This document shows, piece by piece, positions 27,892 to 39,132 of a DNA stretch of 64,000 nt. Source of the stretch: Pseudomonadota bacterium (lineage in GTDB: Bacteria > Myxococcota_A > Polyangia > Polyangiales > Polyangiaceae); NCBI GenBank assembly GCA_023398955.1, contig JAEWRL010000021.1, forward strand, positions 8,710 to 72,709, written 5' to 3'. Within the stretch, counting starts at the first letter, position 1; every line of letters begins with the position of its first letter. The notes beneath the pieces are model-generated. The model was given only the letters and a program-made list of their open reading frames with translations, did not search any database and had not been told where the DNA came from. The translations under genes and the position numbers were made by a program.

Positions 27892-29490
27892 ATGGCGCAA
27901 GGACACGCATTGCCAAGCCGGATAAGCTTGGAGCTACGTCTCGACGAAGACGAGAGTGCCGAGGGCCTGCGTGCTGCCGCAGCGCGGCGGCTTCGCGTGC
28001 CCATCGAGGCCTTGCCTCCCTTGGTACCCCGCAGACGTTCCATCGATGCGCGGGGCCGGCGCGTGCGCATCCATTGGGATCTGCAGGTGGGTGAATGCGA
28101 GTCTCAGCGCCCGTTCCAGGCACCACGGGAGGTCGGAACGGCGGAGCCGGTCGTCATCGTTGGGGACGGGCCCGCAGGACTCTTCTGTGCCTACGAGTTG
28201 GCGTGCTTTGGTATTCGTTCCATCGTCATCGACCGTGGGAAGCGGGTGCAGCCCCGCCGCCATGACCTGAAGGCACTCTACAGTGGTGGCGCCGTCGACC
28301 CCGACAGCAACTATTGCTTCGGGGAGGGCGGTGCAGGAACCTATAGCGACGGAAAGCTGTACACGCGCTCGCAGAAGCGAGGGGACGTGGCGAGGGTCAT
28401 TGGTATCCTCGTGGCGCACGGCGCCCCACCCGTGATCGCTCTGGACGCTCGGCCGCACGTCGGAAGCAATCGCTTGCCGCGCGTGGTCACCGCGGTTCGC
28501 GAGTCTCTCGAGGCGTGCGGCGTCGAGTTCCGGTTCGAGAGCAGGGTGACGGAGCTCCTTACCGAATCGAAGGGGGCTCCTGCACGTGTCGCGGGCGTGC
28601 GCTTGGCCAATGGTGAGAGCATAGCGGGGCGCCACGTCGTCATGGCGACCGGACACTCCGCGCGCGACGTGTTCCGGTTGCTCGCGCGGGCTGGTGTTCG
28701 TCTGCAGCCCAAGCCCTTCGCCGTCGGAGTGCGCATCGAGCACCCTCAGGCTCTCGTGAACCGCATCCAGTACGGGCGCTCGGCGGGGCATCCCAAGCTT
28801 CCGAGCGCGCCCTACCATCTGACAACGACAATCGAGGGACGCGGGGTTTTCTCCTTTTGCATGTGCCCCGGGGGCTTCATCGTACCTGCCACGACCGAAC
28901 CGGATGCCGTCGTCGTCAACGGGATGAGCTTGTCACGTCGCGACTCCCCCTTTGCGAACTCCGGGCTCGTCGTTTCCGTGGAAATCGACGATCTGTTGCG
29001 CGCTGGCTTCTCGGGCTCGCTTGCTGGTGTCGAGCTGCAGCGTCGCATGGAGCAGGCTGCTGCTGCCGCGGCGGGAGGTGCCCTGCGAGCACCAGCTACC
29101 CGGCTTACCGATTTTCTGGGGGGCAAGGCGTCTTCCACGCTGCCGCGCTCGAGCTACGTCCCGGGGCTGACCGCGGCCTGTCTGGACGAGGTGCTGACCG
29201 CGTCAGGACTCCACATCGCGGCGCGCCTTCGCGCAGGCCTTCGAGAGTTTGGGCGACGACTCAACGGCTTCGTTACCGAGGAGTCGGTGCTCGTCGGGGT
29301 GGAGTCGCGAACGAGCTGCCCGGTCCGCATTGCGCGGGATGAGGCAACCTTGCAAGCGCTCGATCTGATCGGTCTTTACCCAGCAGGTGAAGGAGCTGGC
29401 CATGCTGGCGGAATCATGAGCGCGGCCCTGGATGGCCTGGCCGTCGCAAACGCCATCGCGCGCGATCTCGGCTGCGAGCGCCAATCTTGA
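27892..29490 (+). CDS. FAD-dependent oxidoreductase (NAD(P)/FAD-binding family)
   Basis: A 532-residue flavoprotein of the group often annotated FAD-dependent dehydrogenase or YtfP-like. A small N-terminal domain (residues 1-85, SRISLELRLDEDESAEGLRA) precedes a Rossmann FAD-binding motif VVIVGDGPAGLFCAYELA at about 90. Further family landmarks are SGGAVDPDSNYCFGEGGAGT, GRHVVMATGHSARDVF, GVFSFCMCPGGFIVPA and, near the end, GLYPAGEGAGHAGGIMSAAL, which contacts FAD. The substrate is unknown. ATG 27892 is chosen because residues further upstream are Arg/Ser-rich and not family-like. Divergent from the FTR-like gene with 154 bases between starts; a shared redox context is possible but unproven. 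Confidence 0.87.
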   Translation: MAQGHALPSRISLELRLDEDESAEGLRAAAARRLRVPIEALPPLVPRRRSIDARGRRVRIHWDLQVGECESQRPFQAPREVGTAEPVVIVGDGPAGLFCAYELACFGIRSIVIDRGKRVQPRRHDLKALYSGGAVDPDSNYCFGEGGAGTYSDGKLYTRSQKRGDVARVIGILVAHGAPPVIALDARPHVGSNRLPRVVTAVRESLEACGVEFRFESRVTELLTESKGAPARVAGVRLANGESIAGRHVVMATGHSARDVFRLLARAGVRLQPKPFAVGVRIEHPQALVNRIQYGRSAGHPKLPSAPYHLTTTIEGRGVFSFCMCPGGFIVPATTEPDAVVVNGMSLSRRDSPFANSGLVVSVEIDDLLRAGFSGSLAGVELQRRMEQAAAAAAGGALRAPATRLTDFLGGKASSTLPRSSYVPGLTAACLDEVLTASGLHIAARLRAGLREFGRRLNGFVTEESVLVGVESRTSCPVRIARDEATLQALDLIGLYPAGEGAGHAGGIMSAALDGLAVANAIARDLGCERQS

Positions 29491-29565
29491 AGATGTGGCC
29501 GGTTTGCGCCAATCGAGCAAGCGATTCATCCTTGTGTCCAGTACTCCGAAAGTGCGAGGCGAACG

Positions 29566-30387
29566 CTGTCACGTCCAGTCATCGGCATCTGTGGTCCCGC
29601 CCGAGGAGGGTTTCCGGCATGGCTGTTCTCGAGCTGGGCGGTCCGGTTGAGTGGAGGTAAGCCTGTCAGGATCGCCCCCGGGCGAGCGCGGCCAGAGCGA
29701 CTCGATGGCTTGATTCTGGGGGGGGGAGCGGACGTGCACCCGGAGCTTTACGAACCCGAGACCGCGACCGTCGCCCCCCTCTCCCAGGAGATGGTCGGCC
29801 GCCGCGGGAGCTCGAGAGTCCGCCTAGTTCTCAGCTACGCGCTGGCACCAATCATTTACCTGCTTCGTCGTCTCTTCAGTGCTCGCTACACGGGTGTCGA
29901 TCGTGACCGTGACGAACTCGAGACCGAGCTTCTGGACCGCGCCATGCGGGAGGGGCTGCCCGTGCTCGGGATCTGTCGCGGCGCTCAGCTGATGAACGTC
30001 TACGTGGGCGGCAGGCTGCTTCGGGAGCTCACGTCGTTCTACGCAGAATCGCCCAACCCCTGGACGGTGTTTCCGCGCAAGCGGATCCACGTCAAACCCT
30101 CGAGCCGGCTGCATTCGATCCTGGGCAGGGAGGTACTCAAGGTTAATAGCCTGCATCGTCAAGCGGTGGACGAGCTTGCGACGTGCTTGTCGGTCGTGGC
30201 CCAGGAATTCAATGGCGTGGTTCAGGCGGTCGAGTACGACGAACACCCGTTCTTCGTCGGGGTGCAGTGGCATCCAGAGTACCTGCCGCAACGTCCCGAG
30301 CAACGCCGGATATTCCGCTGCTTCGTTGCTGCCGCCAAGGCAGCGAAGCCCTCGTCGAGTCAGCGGCTCGCCGAAGACCCCTCGTGA
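29566..30387 (+). CDS. Gamma-glutamyl-gamma-aminobutyrate hydrolase-like (PuuD-type) protein, probable CTG start
   Basis: A class I glutamine-amidotransferase-fold hydrolase, 273 residues. The triad is Cys137 in GICRGAQLMN, and His236 and Glu238 in QWHPEY. Family context includes LDGLILGGGADVHPELY. A TTG at 29647 is the first conventional start, but the frame upstream encodes SRPVIGICGPARGG and continues into LFSSWAVRL, the expected first strand of the family, so a TTG start would delete it. No ATG, GTG or TTG lies between the previous stop (29490) and 29647. CTG at 29566 fits exactly, with GAGG six bases before it. The central region has a hydrophobic insertion (LVLSYALAPIIYLLRRLF) not typical of PuuD. 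Substrate unknown. Confidence 0.8.
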   Translation: MSRPVIGICGPARGGFPAWLFSSWAVRLSGGKPVRIAPGRARPERLDGLILGGGADVHPELYEPETATVAPLSQEMVGRRGSSRVRLVLSYALAPIIYLLRRLFSARYTGVDRDRDELETELLDRAMREGLPVLGICRGAQLMNVYVGGRLLRELTSFYAESPNPWTVFPRKRIHVKPSSRLHSILGREVLKVNSLHRQAVDELATCLSVVAQEFNGVVQAVEYDEHPFFVGVQWHPEYLPQRPEQRRIFRCFVAAAKAAKPSSSQRLAEDPS

Positions 30388-30448
30388 ACGTGCCAGCCGG
30401 GCTGGTCAGGAGAGGCCTGCTCGGGCCCGCTCCTGCTCCTGCTGGTTT

Positions 30449-32293
30449 TCATGCTCCGGAAGCTTCGATGCCCATGGCGCGCGATATCCCTTCGGCCCGC
30501 TCGAGCCAACTCTCGATGCTACCGCCGATGCCCTTGCGCCAGAACTCCGGATCGCGCGGATCGAGGCCGAACGGCGCCATGAGGTCCACGGCGCTCTTGC
30601 TGCCACCAGCACGGAGTAAATCCAGGTACATGGGCTCGAAGTCGTTGCCGAACTGCTCGCGGACGGCATAGAGAGACTGCGTGAAGAGCTCGCCGAAGGC
30701 ATAAGCGTACACGTAGAAGGGACGCTGAAAATGGTTAACATACGCCCACAGATTCTCGGCGTCCTCGTAGGTGAACAGGTCTCCCGGGGGGCCGTAGAAG
30801 GCGTGGGTGACCTCTAGCCAGAGCTGATTGAACTCATCGAGCGTGAGCTTGCCGGCTCGCCGTCGCTCGTGGGCCTTCTTCTCGAAGTTCGAGAAGGATA
30901 TCTGCCGCACCACACTGTTCACGTGGTCGGCGCACTTCTCCATGAGCAGGGCCAGCTGCTGCTTCTCGGTTTCGGCCCGCTCCAGGAGGTAGTTGAACGT
31001 GGTCATCTCTCCGAAGATCGACGCGGTCTCCGCGTATGCCATGGGCGCCCGAAACATCAGAGCCCCCTGAGCCTTCGCCGCGAGCATGCCATGGACGCCG
31101 TGACCCGCCTCGTGTGCAACGGTCATGACGTCGCGGGTCGAGCCGAGGTAGTTGAGGAAGTTGTAGGCCCTTGCCTCATCCCCTGGCAGAAGGACGGCGC
31201 AGTTGAAGGCGCCGCCCGTCTTTCCCGGATACGGCGGCGCGTCGACCCAGCGGCGCTCCAGCATCGTCGAAACCATGTCGCGGAGCGTGGGGCTGAAAGA
31301 ACCGTACGCGGATAGGACGGTCTCGACGCACTCCCGCCAGGGAACCGTCCGATTGTCGGAGAGGGGTAGGGGCGCATTCCGATCGGACCAGCGCAGCGTC
31401 TCCTGGCCAAGATGGGCCGCCAGAAGGCGATAGTAGCGGCGCGCTTGCGCTGCCCCGGCTTCGGCGACTGCCGCGTGGAGTGCCTCTACGGTTTCATCGT
31501 CCACGCGGTTGCCGATGTTGCGAGCCGAGATGGGGCTACTGTAGCCACGCTCGCGGTCCTCTACCGCTTTGGCACCCATCACGACGTTCAGGGTGCGCGC
31601 CATCAATCGATCGAAGCGCTGATCACGAAGCCCGCCACTCAGCGCCCTCATCGCCCTTGCTCGTTCGTTGGTGTCCGGCGCGCTCGTCACCCTATGGAGC
31701 ACCTCTGGAAGCGTTAGCGATGCGCCGTCCACGTCGAAGCGAAGCTCGGCCTCTACCTCGCTCGTGAACTCCGTCCACTCCGAGGGCCCAAAGGGGCCGC
31801 GCAACGTCAAGGCGCGTTCCACCTCCTCGGAGAGCAAGTACCGGCGGTTGGCCCGGATGAAATCGAGGAAAGGGCGGTGGCGCGCGGCAACTGGATCTTC
31901 CAGCGCTGCGGCATACTGCTCGTCCGTGAGACCCGCCAGCTCATGCTCGAAGAAGTTCAGATGGTTTGCCTCGGCAACGCTGAACGCCTCTTGCACCTGA
32001 GCTATCCGGCGCTCGATCTGCGGGTTGGTTGCATCCGTGCTGCGTCGAAGCATCAGGTACACCATGATCTTGTCGCTTAGGGTTTGCAGCGCAGATTGCG
32101 CGACGAGCGCGCTGCCGAGGGTCTCATGGAGCCTCCCGCGCTGCCGCGTGTCGAACTCCTGGGCCAGAGTCAGGAAACGCTGGACATCCGCTTCAAGGGC
32201 CGGGTCGTTCAAGTCGACATAGAGATCTTGGAGATCCCAGCGGACGTCGCTGGCGCCGGTGTCCAGGGTAGGCGTGGTTCGAGGTTCTGTCAT
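30449..32293 (-). CDS. M3-family oligoendopeptidase F-like metallopeptidase
   Basis: A 614-residue cytoplasmic zinc peptidase of the M3 (PepF/thimet) family that cleaves short peptides. The HEXXH zinc site is HEAGHGVHG with H394, E395 and H398; the third ligand Glu lies in the following helix (MAYAETASIFGEM). The N-terminal half is the helical PepF domain (VRWDLQDLYVDLNDP at the start). The C-terminal part YVYAYAFGELFTQSLYA completes the substrate channel. ATG 32293 follows GAAGGA at six bases; the frame to 32335 has no such site. Convergent with the PuuD-like gene. Peptide recycling after extracellular proteolysis is a reasonable role. Confidence 0.93.
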   Translation of the reverse strand: MTEPRTTPTLDTGASDVRWDLQDLYVDLNDPALEADVQRFLTLAQEFDTRQRGRLHETLGSALVAQSALQTLSDKIMVYLMLRRSTDATNPQIERRIAQVQEAFSVAEANHLNFFEHELAGLTDEQYAAALEDPVAARHRPFLDFIRANRRYLLSEEVERALTLRGPFGPSEWTEFTSEVEAELRFDVDGASLTLPEVLHRVTSAPDTNERARAMRALSGGLRDQRFDRLMARTLNVVMGAKAVEDRERGYSSPISARNIGNRVDDETVEALHAAVAEAGAAQARRYYRLLAAHLGQETLRWSDRNAPLPLSDNRTVPWRECVETVLSAYGSFSPTLRDMVSTMLERRWVDAPPYPGKTGGAFNCAVLLPGDEARAYNFLNYLGSTRDVMTVAHEAGHGVHGMLAAKAQGALMFRAPMAYAETASIFGEMTTFNYLLERAETEKQQLALLMEKCADHVNSVVRQISFSNFEKKAHERRRAGKLTLDEFNQLWLEVTHAFYGPPGDLFTYEDAENLWAYVNHFQRPFYVYAYAFGELFTQSLYAVREQFGNDFEPMYLDLLRAGGSKSAVDLMAPFGLDPRDPEFWRKGIGGSIESWLERAEGISRAMGIEASGA

Positions 32294-32354
32294 AGTGGTC
32301 CTTCGGAACTTACCACCAAAGCCGTCTCGGACCATCCTGCGAGAGGGAGTGTCT

Positions 32355-32870
32355 TCAAAGGAGGGATTCGAGCCGGAGCCCAGGGCACGGAGGGTACCCG
32401 GAGCCCGAGCCCGAAATCTTCAAGACCATGGCGGTGAGCATGTCGACGATGAGCAGCAGAAGACCTCGGGCGCGAGTTCGGAGCGGCTCGTCGGCGAACT
32501 CGAATACTGCGAGTGCGTCGATGATGGCGGCGGATTCGGTCGCTGAGCGCCGCGCCGATCGGTAGAAGCGCGTCTTATCGGCAGCAGCGAGTTCGCCAGC
32601 CCCCTCCGCGATGTTCCGAGGGATGGAGCTGGCGGCTCGCCGGAGTTGGTCTGCCAGGTACGCGCGACCTCTGGGGAAGGCACTCGCCATCTGGTCAGCG
32701 AGCGCCACGATCTCAATGCTGATTCGGTAGGGCGCCCAAGCGTTCGTCTTCGAATTCGTCCATGCCTGCAGTTCGGTACGTTCCGCGCGGTGGTTGCTAG
32801 CTTTGGCTCGCGAAGCCAAACGAGGATGCTGCCAAGGTGCAGAAACGCCAGAAACGATTCCGCAGTGCAA
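32355..32870 (-). CDS. Four-helix-bundle protein (S23/IVP-like)
   Basis: Residues from about 48 onward match the four-helix-bundle family related to the intervening-sequence proteins of 23S rRNA genes: SIEIVALADQMASAFPRG, YLADQLRRAASSIPRNIAEG (the family signature), DKTRFYRSARRSATE and the closing hydrophobic helix. Function in bacteria without rRNA insertions is unknown. The open frame begins with TTG, and the first 45 residues are not family-like; the true start is uncertain and may lie near residue 35-45. It shares orientation with the peptidase gene downstream, 61 bases away. Confidence 0.6.
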   Translation of the reverse strand: MHCGIVSGVSAPWQHPRLASRAKASNHRAERTELQAWTNSKTNAWAPYRISIEIVALADQMASAFPRGRAYLADQLRRAASSIPRNIAEGAGELAAADKTRFYRSARRSATESAAIIDALAVFEFADEPLRTRARGLLLLIVDMLTAMVLKISGSGSGYPPCPGLRLESLL

Positions 32871-32972
32871 GTGCTCACTCGCTCGCGGGGAGCGGCGCGC
32901 CTCAAAGCGTCACGGGAAACGGATGCCCCTGATTACCGCGGATCCAAGCTCGGACGTCGCCCCAGCAAGGCG

Positions 32973-34160
32973 TCATGCCTGTGCTCGCCGCGCCCGGAGG
33001 ATCACGTGGGTGATTTCCGCCGTGGTTCCGAGACGCATCGGCGGGCCCCAGTAGCCGGTCCCGCTCGACACGTAGACGAGAGTCTCGCCGAAACGCTCCA
33101 GGCCGGCGACCACGGGCTGCTGCAAAGGCACCAAGTACTTCCAAGGCCAGATCTGTCCGCCGTGCGTGTGCCCAGCAAGGAGAAGATCCGCGCCATAGGG
33201 CTGCGCGTCGAAGACGGCCTTGGGTTGATGAGCAAGTAGGACCAGCAGCTGTCCACTATCGCGACGCCCCCCCATGGCTTTCTCGTAATTCGGCGCTGCG
33301 TGAGGGTCCACGCGGGCAGCGCTGTGGTCGTTGACGCCGGCCAGCTCGAAGGCGCCGCCGCGGCTCTCGATCGTGACACGCTCGTTCTCGAGCACCCTTA
33401 TCCCCAGCCCCTTGAGGAACGCAGTCCACTCGTTCGCCCCAGAGTAGTACTCGTGGTTCCCGGTGACGAAGTAGGTGCCATGCTGGGAGCGGATACCCCG
33501 AAGCAGGCCCACGATGGGGCCCAAATGCTCCACGGATCCATCGACCAGGTCCCCCGTGATCGCCACCAGGTCTGGCTGAAGCTCGTTCACCTGGCGCACG
33601 ACATCCTCGACGAACCGGGCGTGCAGGGTTGGGCCAACGTGCATGTCGGTGAGCTGAACGATTGAGAAGCCGTCCATCGTCTCAGGCAGACGCGCCAGCG
33701 TCACCTCGACGCGTTTCACCGCTATCCTCCCCAAGCCGTTGGCCAGGGAGAAGACCCCGAGGCCGCCGACTCCCAGGGTTACCGCACCTCCCATCACGCG
33801 CGCCAGAACCAAGCGACGTTGTGGATCAGGTGGGGCGTCCCGGAGGCGCTCGACTACGGCGGCCCCGACGCGGATGAGCTCCGCCGCCGCTAGCAGCGCC
33901 ACGAAGAGCAGCAGTAGACCCAGCCACGAATAGGTCACCAGCAGAACGCCGCGAGCCGTTCCGGGGGGAATGGCGCGACTTGCCCAAAACGTAGCGGGGA
34001 TGCTCAACCCCAAGAGCGCCACGAGCACAGTCAAGCCGCGAAACCAGGTTCGCGGCAGCTGGGCATCGCGGATTACGCGGGCCCAGATGTAGTAGTGCGC
34101 GAGGGCGACGATCCCGAGCGCGATGACGAAAAACAGAATGAACACGAGAGTGCGAGCCAT
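32973..34160 (-). CDS. Membrane-anchored metallophosphoesterase
   Basis: A 395-residue protein of the YkuE/calcineurin-like phosphoesterase group. Several transmembrane helices occupy about residues 3-115 (MARTLVFILFFVIAL first), then a linker helix, then the phosphoesterase domain from about 165. The dimetal motifs are complete: TDMHVG (DxH), GDLVDGS (GDxxD), GNHEYY (GNHE), LLAHQP (H) and GHTHGGQ (GHxH). In Bacillus, YkuE acts at the cell surface; the substrate here (phospholipid, nucleotide or peptidoglycan precursor) is unknown. I start at the ATG directly before the first hydrophobic helix; a GTG at 34202 adds 14 polar residues. Confidence 0.88.
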   Translation of the reverse strand: MARTLVFILFFVIALGIVALAHYYIWARVIRDAQLPRTWFRGLTVLVALLGLSIPATFWASRAIPPGTARGVLLVTYSWLGLLLLFVALLAAAELIRVGAAVVERLRDAPPDPQRRLVLARVMGGAVTLGVGGLGVFSLANGLGRIAVKRVEVTLARLPETMDGFSIVQLTDMHVGPTLHARFVEDVVRQVNELQPDLVAITGDLVDGSVEHLGPIVGLLRGIRSQHGTYFVTGNHEYYSGANEWTAFLKGLGIRVLENERVTIESRGGAFELAGVNDHSAARVDPHAAPNYEKAMGGRRDSGQLLVLLAHQPKAVFDAQPYGADLLLAGHTHGGQIWPWKYLVPLQQPVVAGLERFGETLVYVSSGTGYWGPPMRLGTTAEITHVILRARRAQA

Positions 34161-34351
34161 GGCGAGAGAGGAGATATGGAAGCCCTGCCCGCTGCGCGCC
34201 ACCAGCGACGAAGCGTGAGGCTATCCGGCCGAACGAGTCGCATTGCGTGCCGACTAATTTCCGTCAAAGCGCATGGAACGATGATGGGTGGCTTGAATGC
34301 CCGGGGTGTTAGCCCTACACAAGGTGCCGACGCTAGACAAGGAGCACAGGA

Positions 34352-37024
<2,673 letters not shown>

Positions 37025-37157
37025 AGGGCAGGGCGCTCTGACCAGCTGCCTTCCAGACGCGGTGTAAGGGTTCGGCAAGCGGCGGGACGTCGACGCGCTC
37101 CGCCGCTTGCCGGGAGCGCTTCGTCCCTGCTCTCGACGCCCTTGCTCGCAGCTGCTG

Positions 37158-38114
37158 CTAGCGCTCGCAACGCGGATTCGCCGCGCCTGGTGAACCGAGA
37201 TCGCTGTTATACTCACCTGTCGCAGCGCACCAGTGCTGCACCTCGTCGTTGTCGAGTGCGGTGGAGTGGTCGAGCGAAAGGCTGGCCGCCACACCGGCGC
37301 CTGCAGGCCATGTGCTGCTATCCACGGGGACCGCATCGAGGACCGCTCCATCGCAGTGGAGGCTGATCAGATAGCTGCCCGAGTTGGGCAGACCGAGGCT
37401 GCCATGCACGTAGCTAGGTTCGAAGCCGGGGGCTGCACTGCTGGCGATCGTCGCAAATTCACCAGGTTCCAGCACGAGAGCAGCCCCGATCGTGAAGGAC
37501 GTGGAGTCGCGCTCGACCGTGCACCCTTGAAGGGAAATGGACGCGTTGCTGACGTTGTGAAGCTCAATCCACTCGCCCGAACTATCTGCCAGCTCGGCGG
37601 GGTTCGGCATCATCTCGGTGATCACGATGTCCCCCACCTGGGCGTATGCAACGTGGACGTCGAGGGCGACACTGCCCGTCGCGATGGTGACCTCCCCTTC
37701 GTCGATGGCAAAACGAAATGTCAGCCCGGTCCTGACGCCGGCGGAGATGCTGAACTCCACGGGGTTTTCGCTCGTCAGTACCGCCTCGATGCTGACGGGA
37801 TCTCCGTCGATCAGCTCGACGAGCTCCCAATCGGGCTCGAGGGTCGCTGTGTACGTGCCAACCGGGAGCTCTCGTTCGATCACGGGAGACTCGGGGCTAT
37901 CGCTGCTGGATAGCTGAACGTCCGCGGTCCCGGTGACCGAGAAGGTCGCGTTCCGCAGCTCGAAGGTGCGGTCCCCGAGGGGACTTCGGAGCGCCAGTTC
38001 GACGCTCCCCACTTCCGCGGCGGTGCTGGGGTCCGGGTCGACGGTGGCGGTACAACTTGGGCCAGCCGCTAGTGCGGTGATCCACAGAAATGCGAATAGT
38101 GCCGTTTGCTTCAC
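37158..38114 (-). CDS. Exported lamin-tail-domain (LTD) protein
   Basis: A 318-residue secreted protein, possibly a lipoprotein: a hydrophobic signal runs to about Cys21, although the GPSC sequence is not an ideal lipobox. A beta-rich region (30-150) resembles the carboxypeptidase-regulatory/DUF4382-type fold (VGSVELALRSPLGD, LPVGTYTATLEP). A C-terminal LTD Ig-fold domain follows at about 165-318 (GDIVITEMMPNPAELAD, SGEWIELHNVSNASISL, GSPGAANP). LTD domains occur on many secreted bacterial proteins and probably mediate surface or extracellular association. Start is GTG 38114. Stand-alone gene. Confidence 0.78.
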   Translation of the reverse strand: MKQTALFAFLWITALAAGPSCTATVDPDPSTAAEVGSVELALRSPLGDRTFELRNATFSVTGTADVQLSSSDSPESPVIERELPVGTYTATLEPDWELVELIDGDPVSIEAVLTSENPVEFSISAGVRTGLTFRFAIDEGEVTIATGSVALDVHVAYAQVGDIVITEMMPNPAELADSSGEWIELHNVSNASISLQGCTVERDSTSFTIGAALVLEPGEFATIASSAAPGFEPSYVHGSLGLPNSGSYLISLHCDGAVLDAVPVDSSTWPAGAGVAASLSLDHSTALDNDEVQHWCAATGEYNSDLGSPGAANPRCER

Positions 38115-38327
38115 GATTTGCTCTATCCTTTCCGGGCGCTTGCCCGCGCGGGCTCTCTGGTTTGGTTTCTTGCCCGCGCAGGCCTCTCAGCAATCGGCGT
38201 GCCCTTCGAGCGACTGACGGAGTGTGCCGTTTACCGCGGCAGCTACGCCCACTCGGCACCAGCAGCTAACTGACGAGGAGCACCAGGTGGCCGCCAGTTG
38301 CGCCACACCAGGGAGAGGAGGGAGCTT

Positions 38328-38984
38328 TTACGAGGCCGGAGCTCCACCACGCAAACTCAGCGCTTCCTTGCAAGCGTCGACGAGCGGCTTCAGACGCGCC
38401 TCGACCGCGTCGAACTGGGATTCACGCAGCCAATCCGGTCGGAAGACGCTGGCCCCGACGGCAACGGCCGCAACGCCAGCGTCGAAGTATGCTGGCAACG
38501 TGTCTCTATCGACCCCGCCGCAAGCGAGCAATCGCAGGTCGGAGAAGGGCCCGAGGAGCTCTTTGACGTAGCGTGGACCGAACACGGATGCCGGAAACAG
38601 TTTGACGAGGGTAGCTCCAGCGACCTGAGCAGCTCGAACTTCCTGAGGCGTCAGCGCTCCGGGTATCACAGGGATTCCTCTGTCGACGCAGACTCGCACC
38701 ACCGCGGGCTCCAACGTGGGCATGACGATGAAGGAAGCGCCGGCTGCCAGTGCTTCATCGAGATCCGTGCGCGTGAGCACCGTACCCGCCCCGACTAGGA
38801 AGCGGCCAGCCGCAGCCTCGCTGAGCGCGGCGATCTTCGGCACAGCATCCTCCGTGTTCATCGTAACCTCCAGGGCGGTGAGTCCGCTCCGCGCCGCCAT
38901 GTCAGCGAGGCCGGGGATGGCAGCTCCAGGCAGGCCGCGCAGAATTGCGAGCAACGGAAGAGAGTCGAATTTCGAGAAGTCCAT
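38328..38984 (-). CDS. eda: KDPG/KHG aldolase (Entner-Doudoroff)
   Basis: A 218-residue class I aldolase cleaving 2-keto-3-deoxy-6-phosphogluconate to pyruvate and glyceraldehyde-3-phosphate (also 4-hydroxy-2-oxoglutarate). The catalytic base glutamate is in ALEVTMNT; the Schiff-base lysine is in ATLVKLFPAS; the phosphate loop is in LLACGGVDRDT. The ATG at 38984 is used because the frame further upstream to 39218 has no family-like residues. The companion edd gene is not adjacent. Divergent from the HMGL-type aldolase gene. Confidence 0.92.
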   Translation of the reverse strand: MDFSKFDSLPLLAILRGLPGAAIPGLADMAARSGLTALEVTMNTEDAVPKIAALSEAAAGRFLVGAGTVLTRTDLDEALAAGASFIVMPTLEPAVVRVCVDRGIPVIPGALTPQEVRAAQVAGATLVKLFPASVFGPRYVKELLGPFSDLRLLACGGVDRDTLPAYFDAGVAAVAVGASVFRPDWLRESQFDAVEARLKPLVDACKEALSLRGGAPAS

Positions 38985-39132
38985 GGCGTGAAGAGGATGA
39001 CTTTCGCTGCGAGCGCTGCCTCGTCCGGGCACCGGAACCGGATGCGCACGGCATATCTTGCAGGAAAATTGCGAAGCTTGCCACGACCCATCGGCCCCCC
39101 TTCGAAATCCTGCTAGGCTGCGCCCCCAAGTC

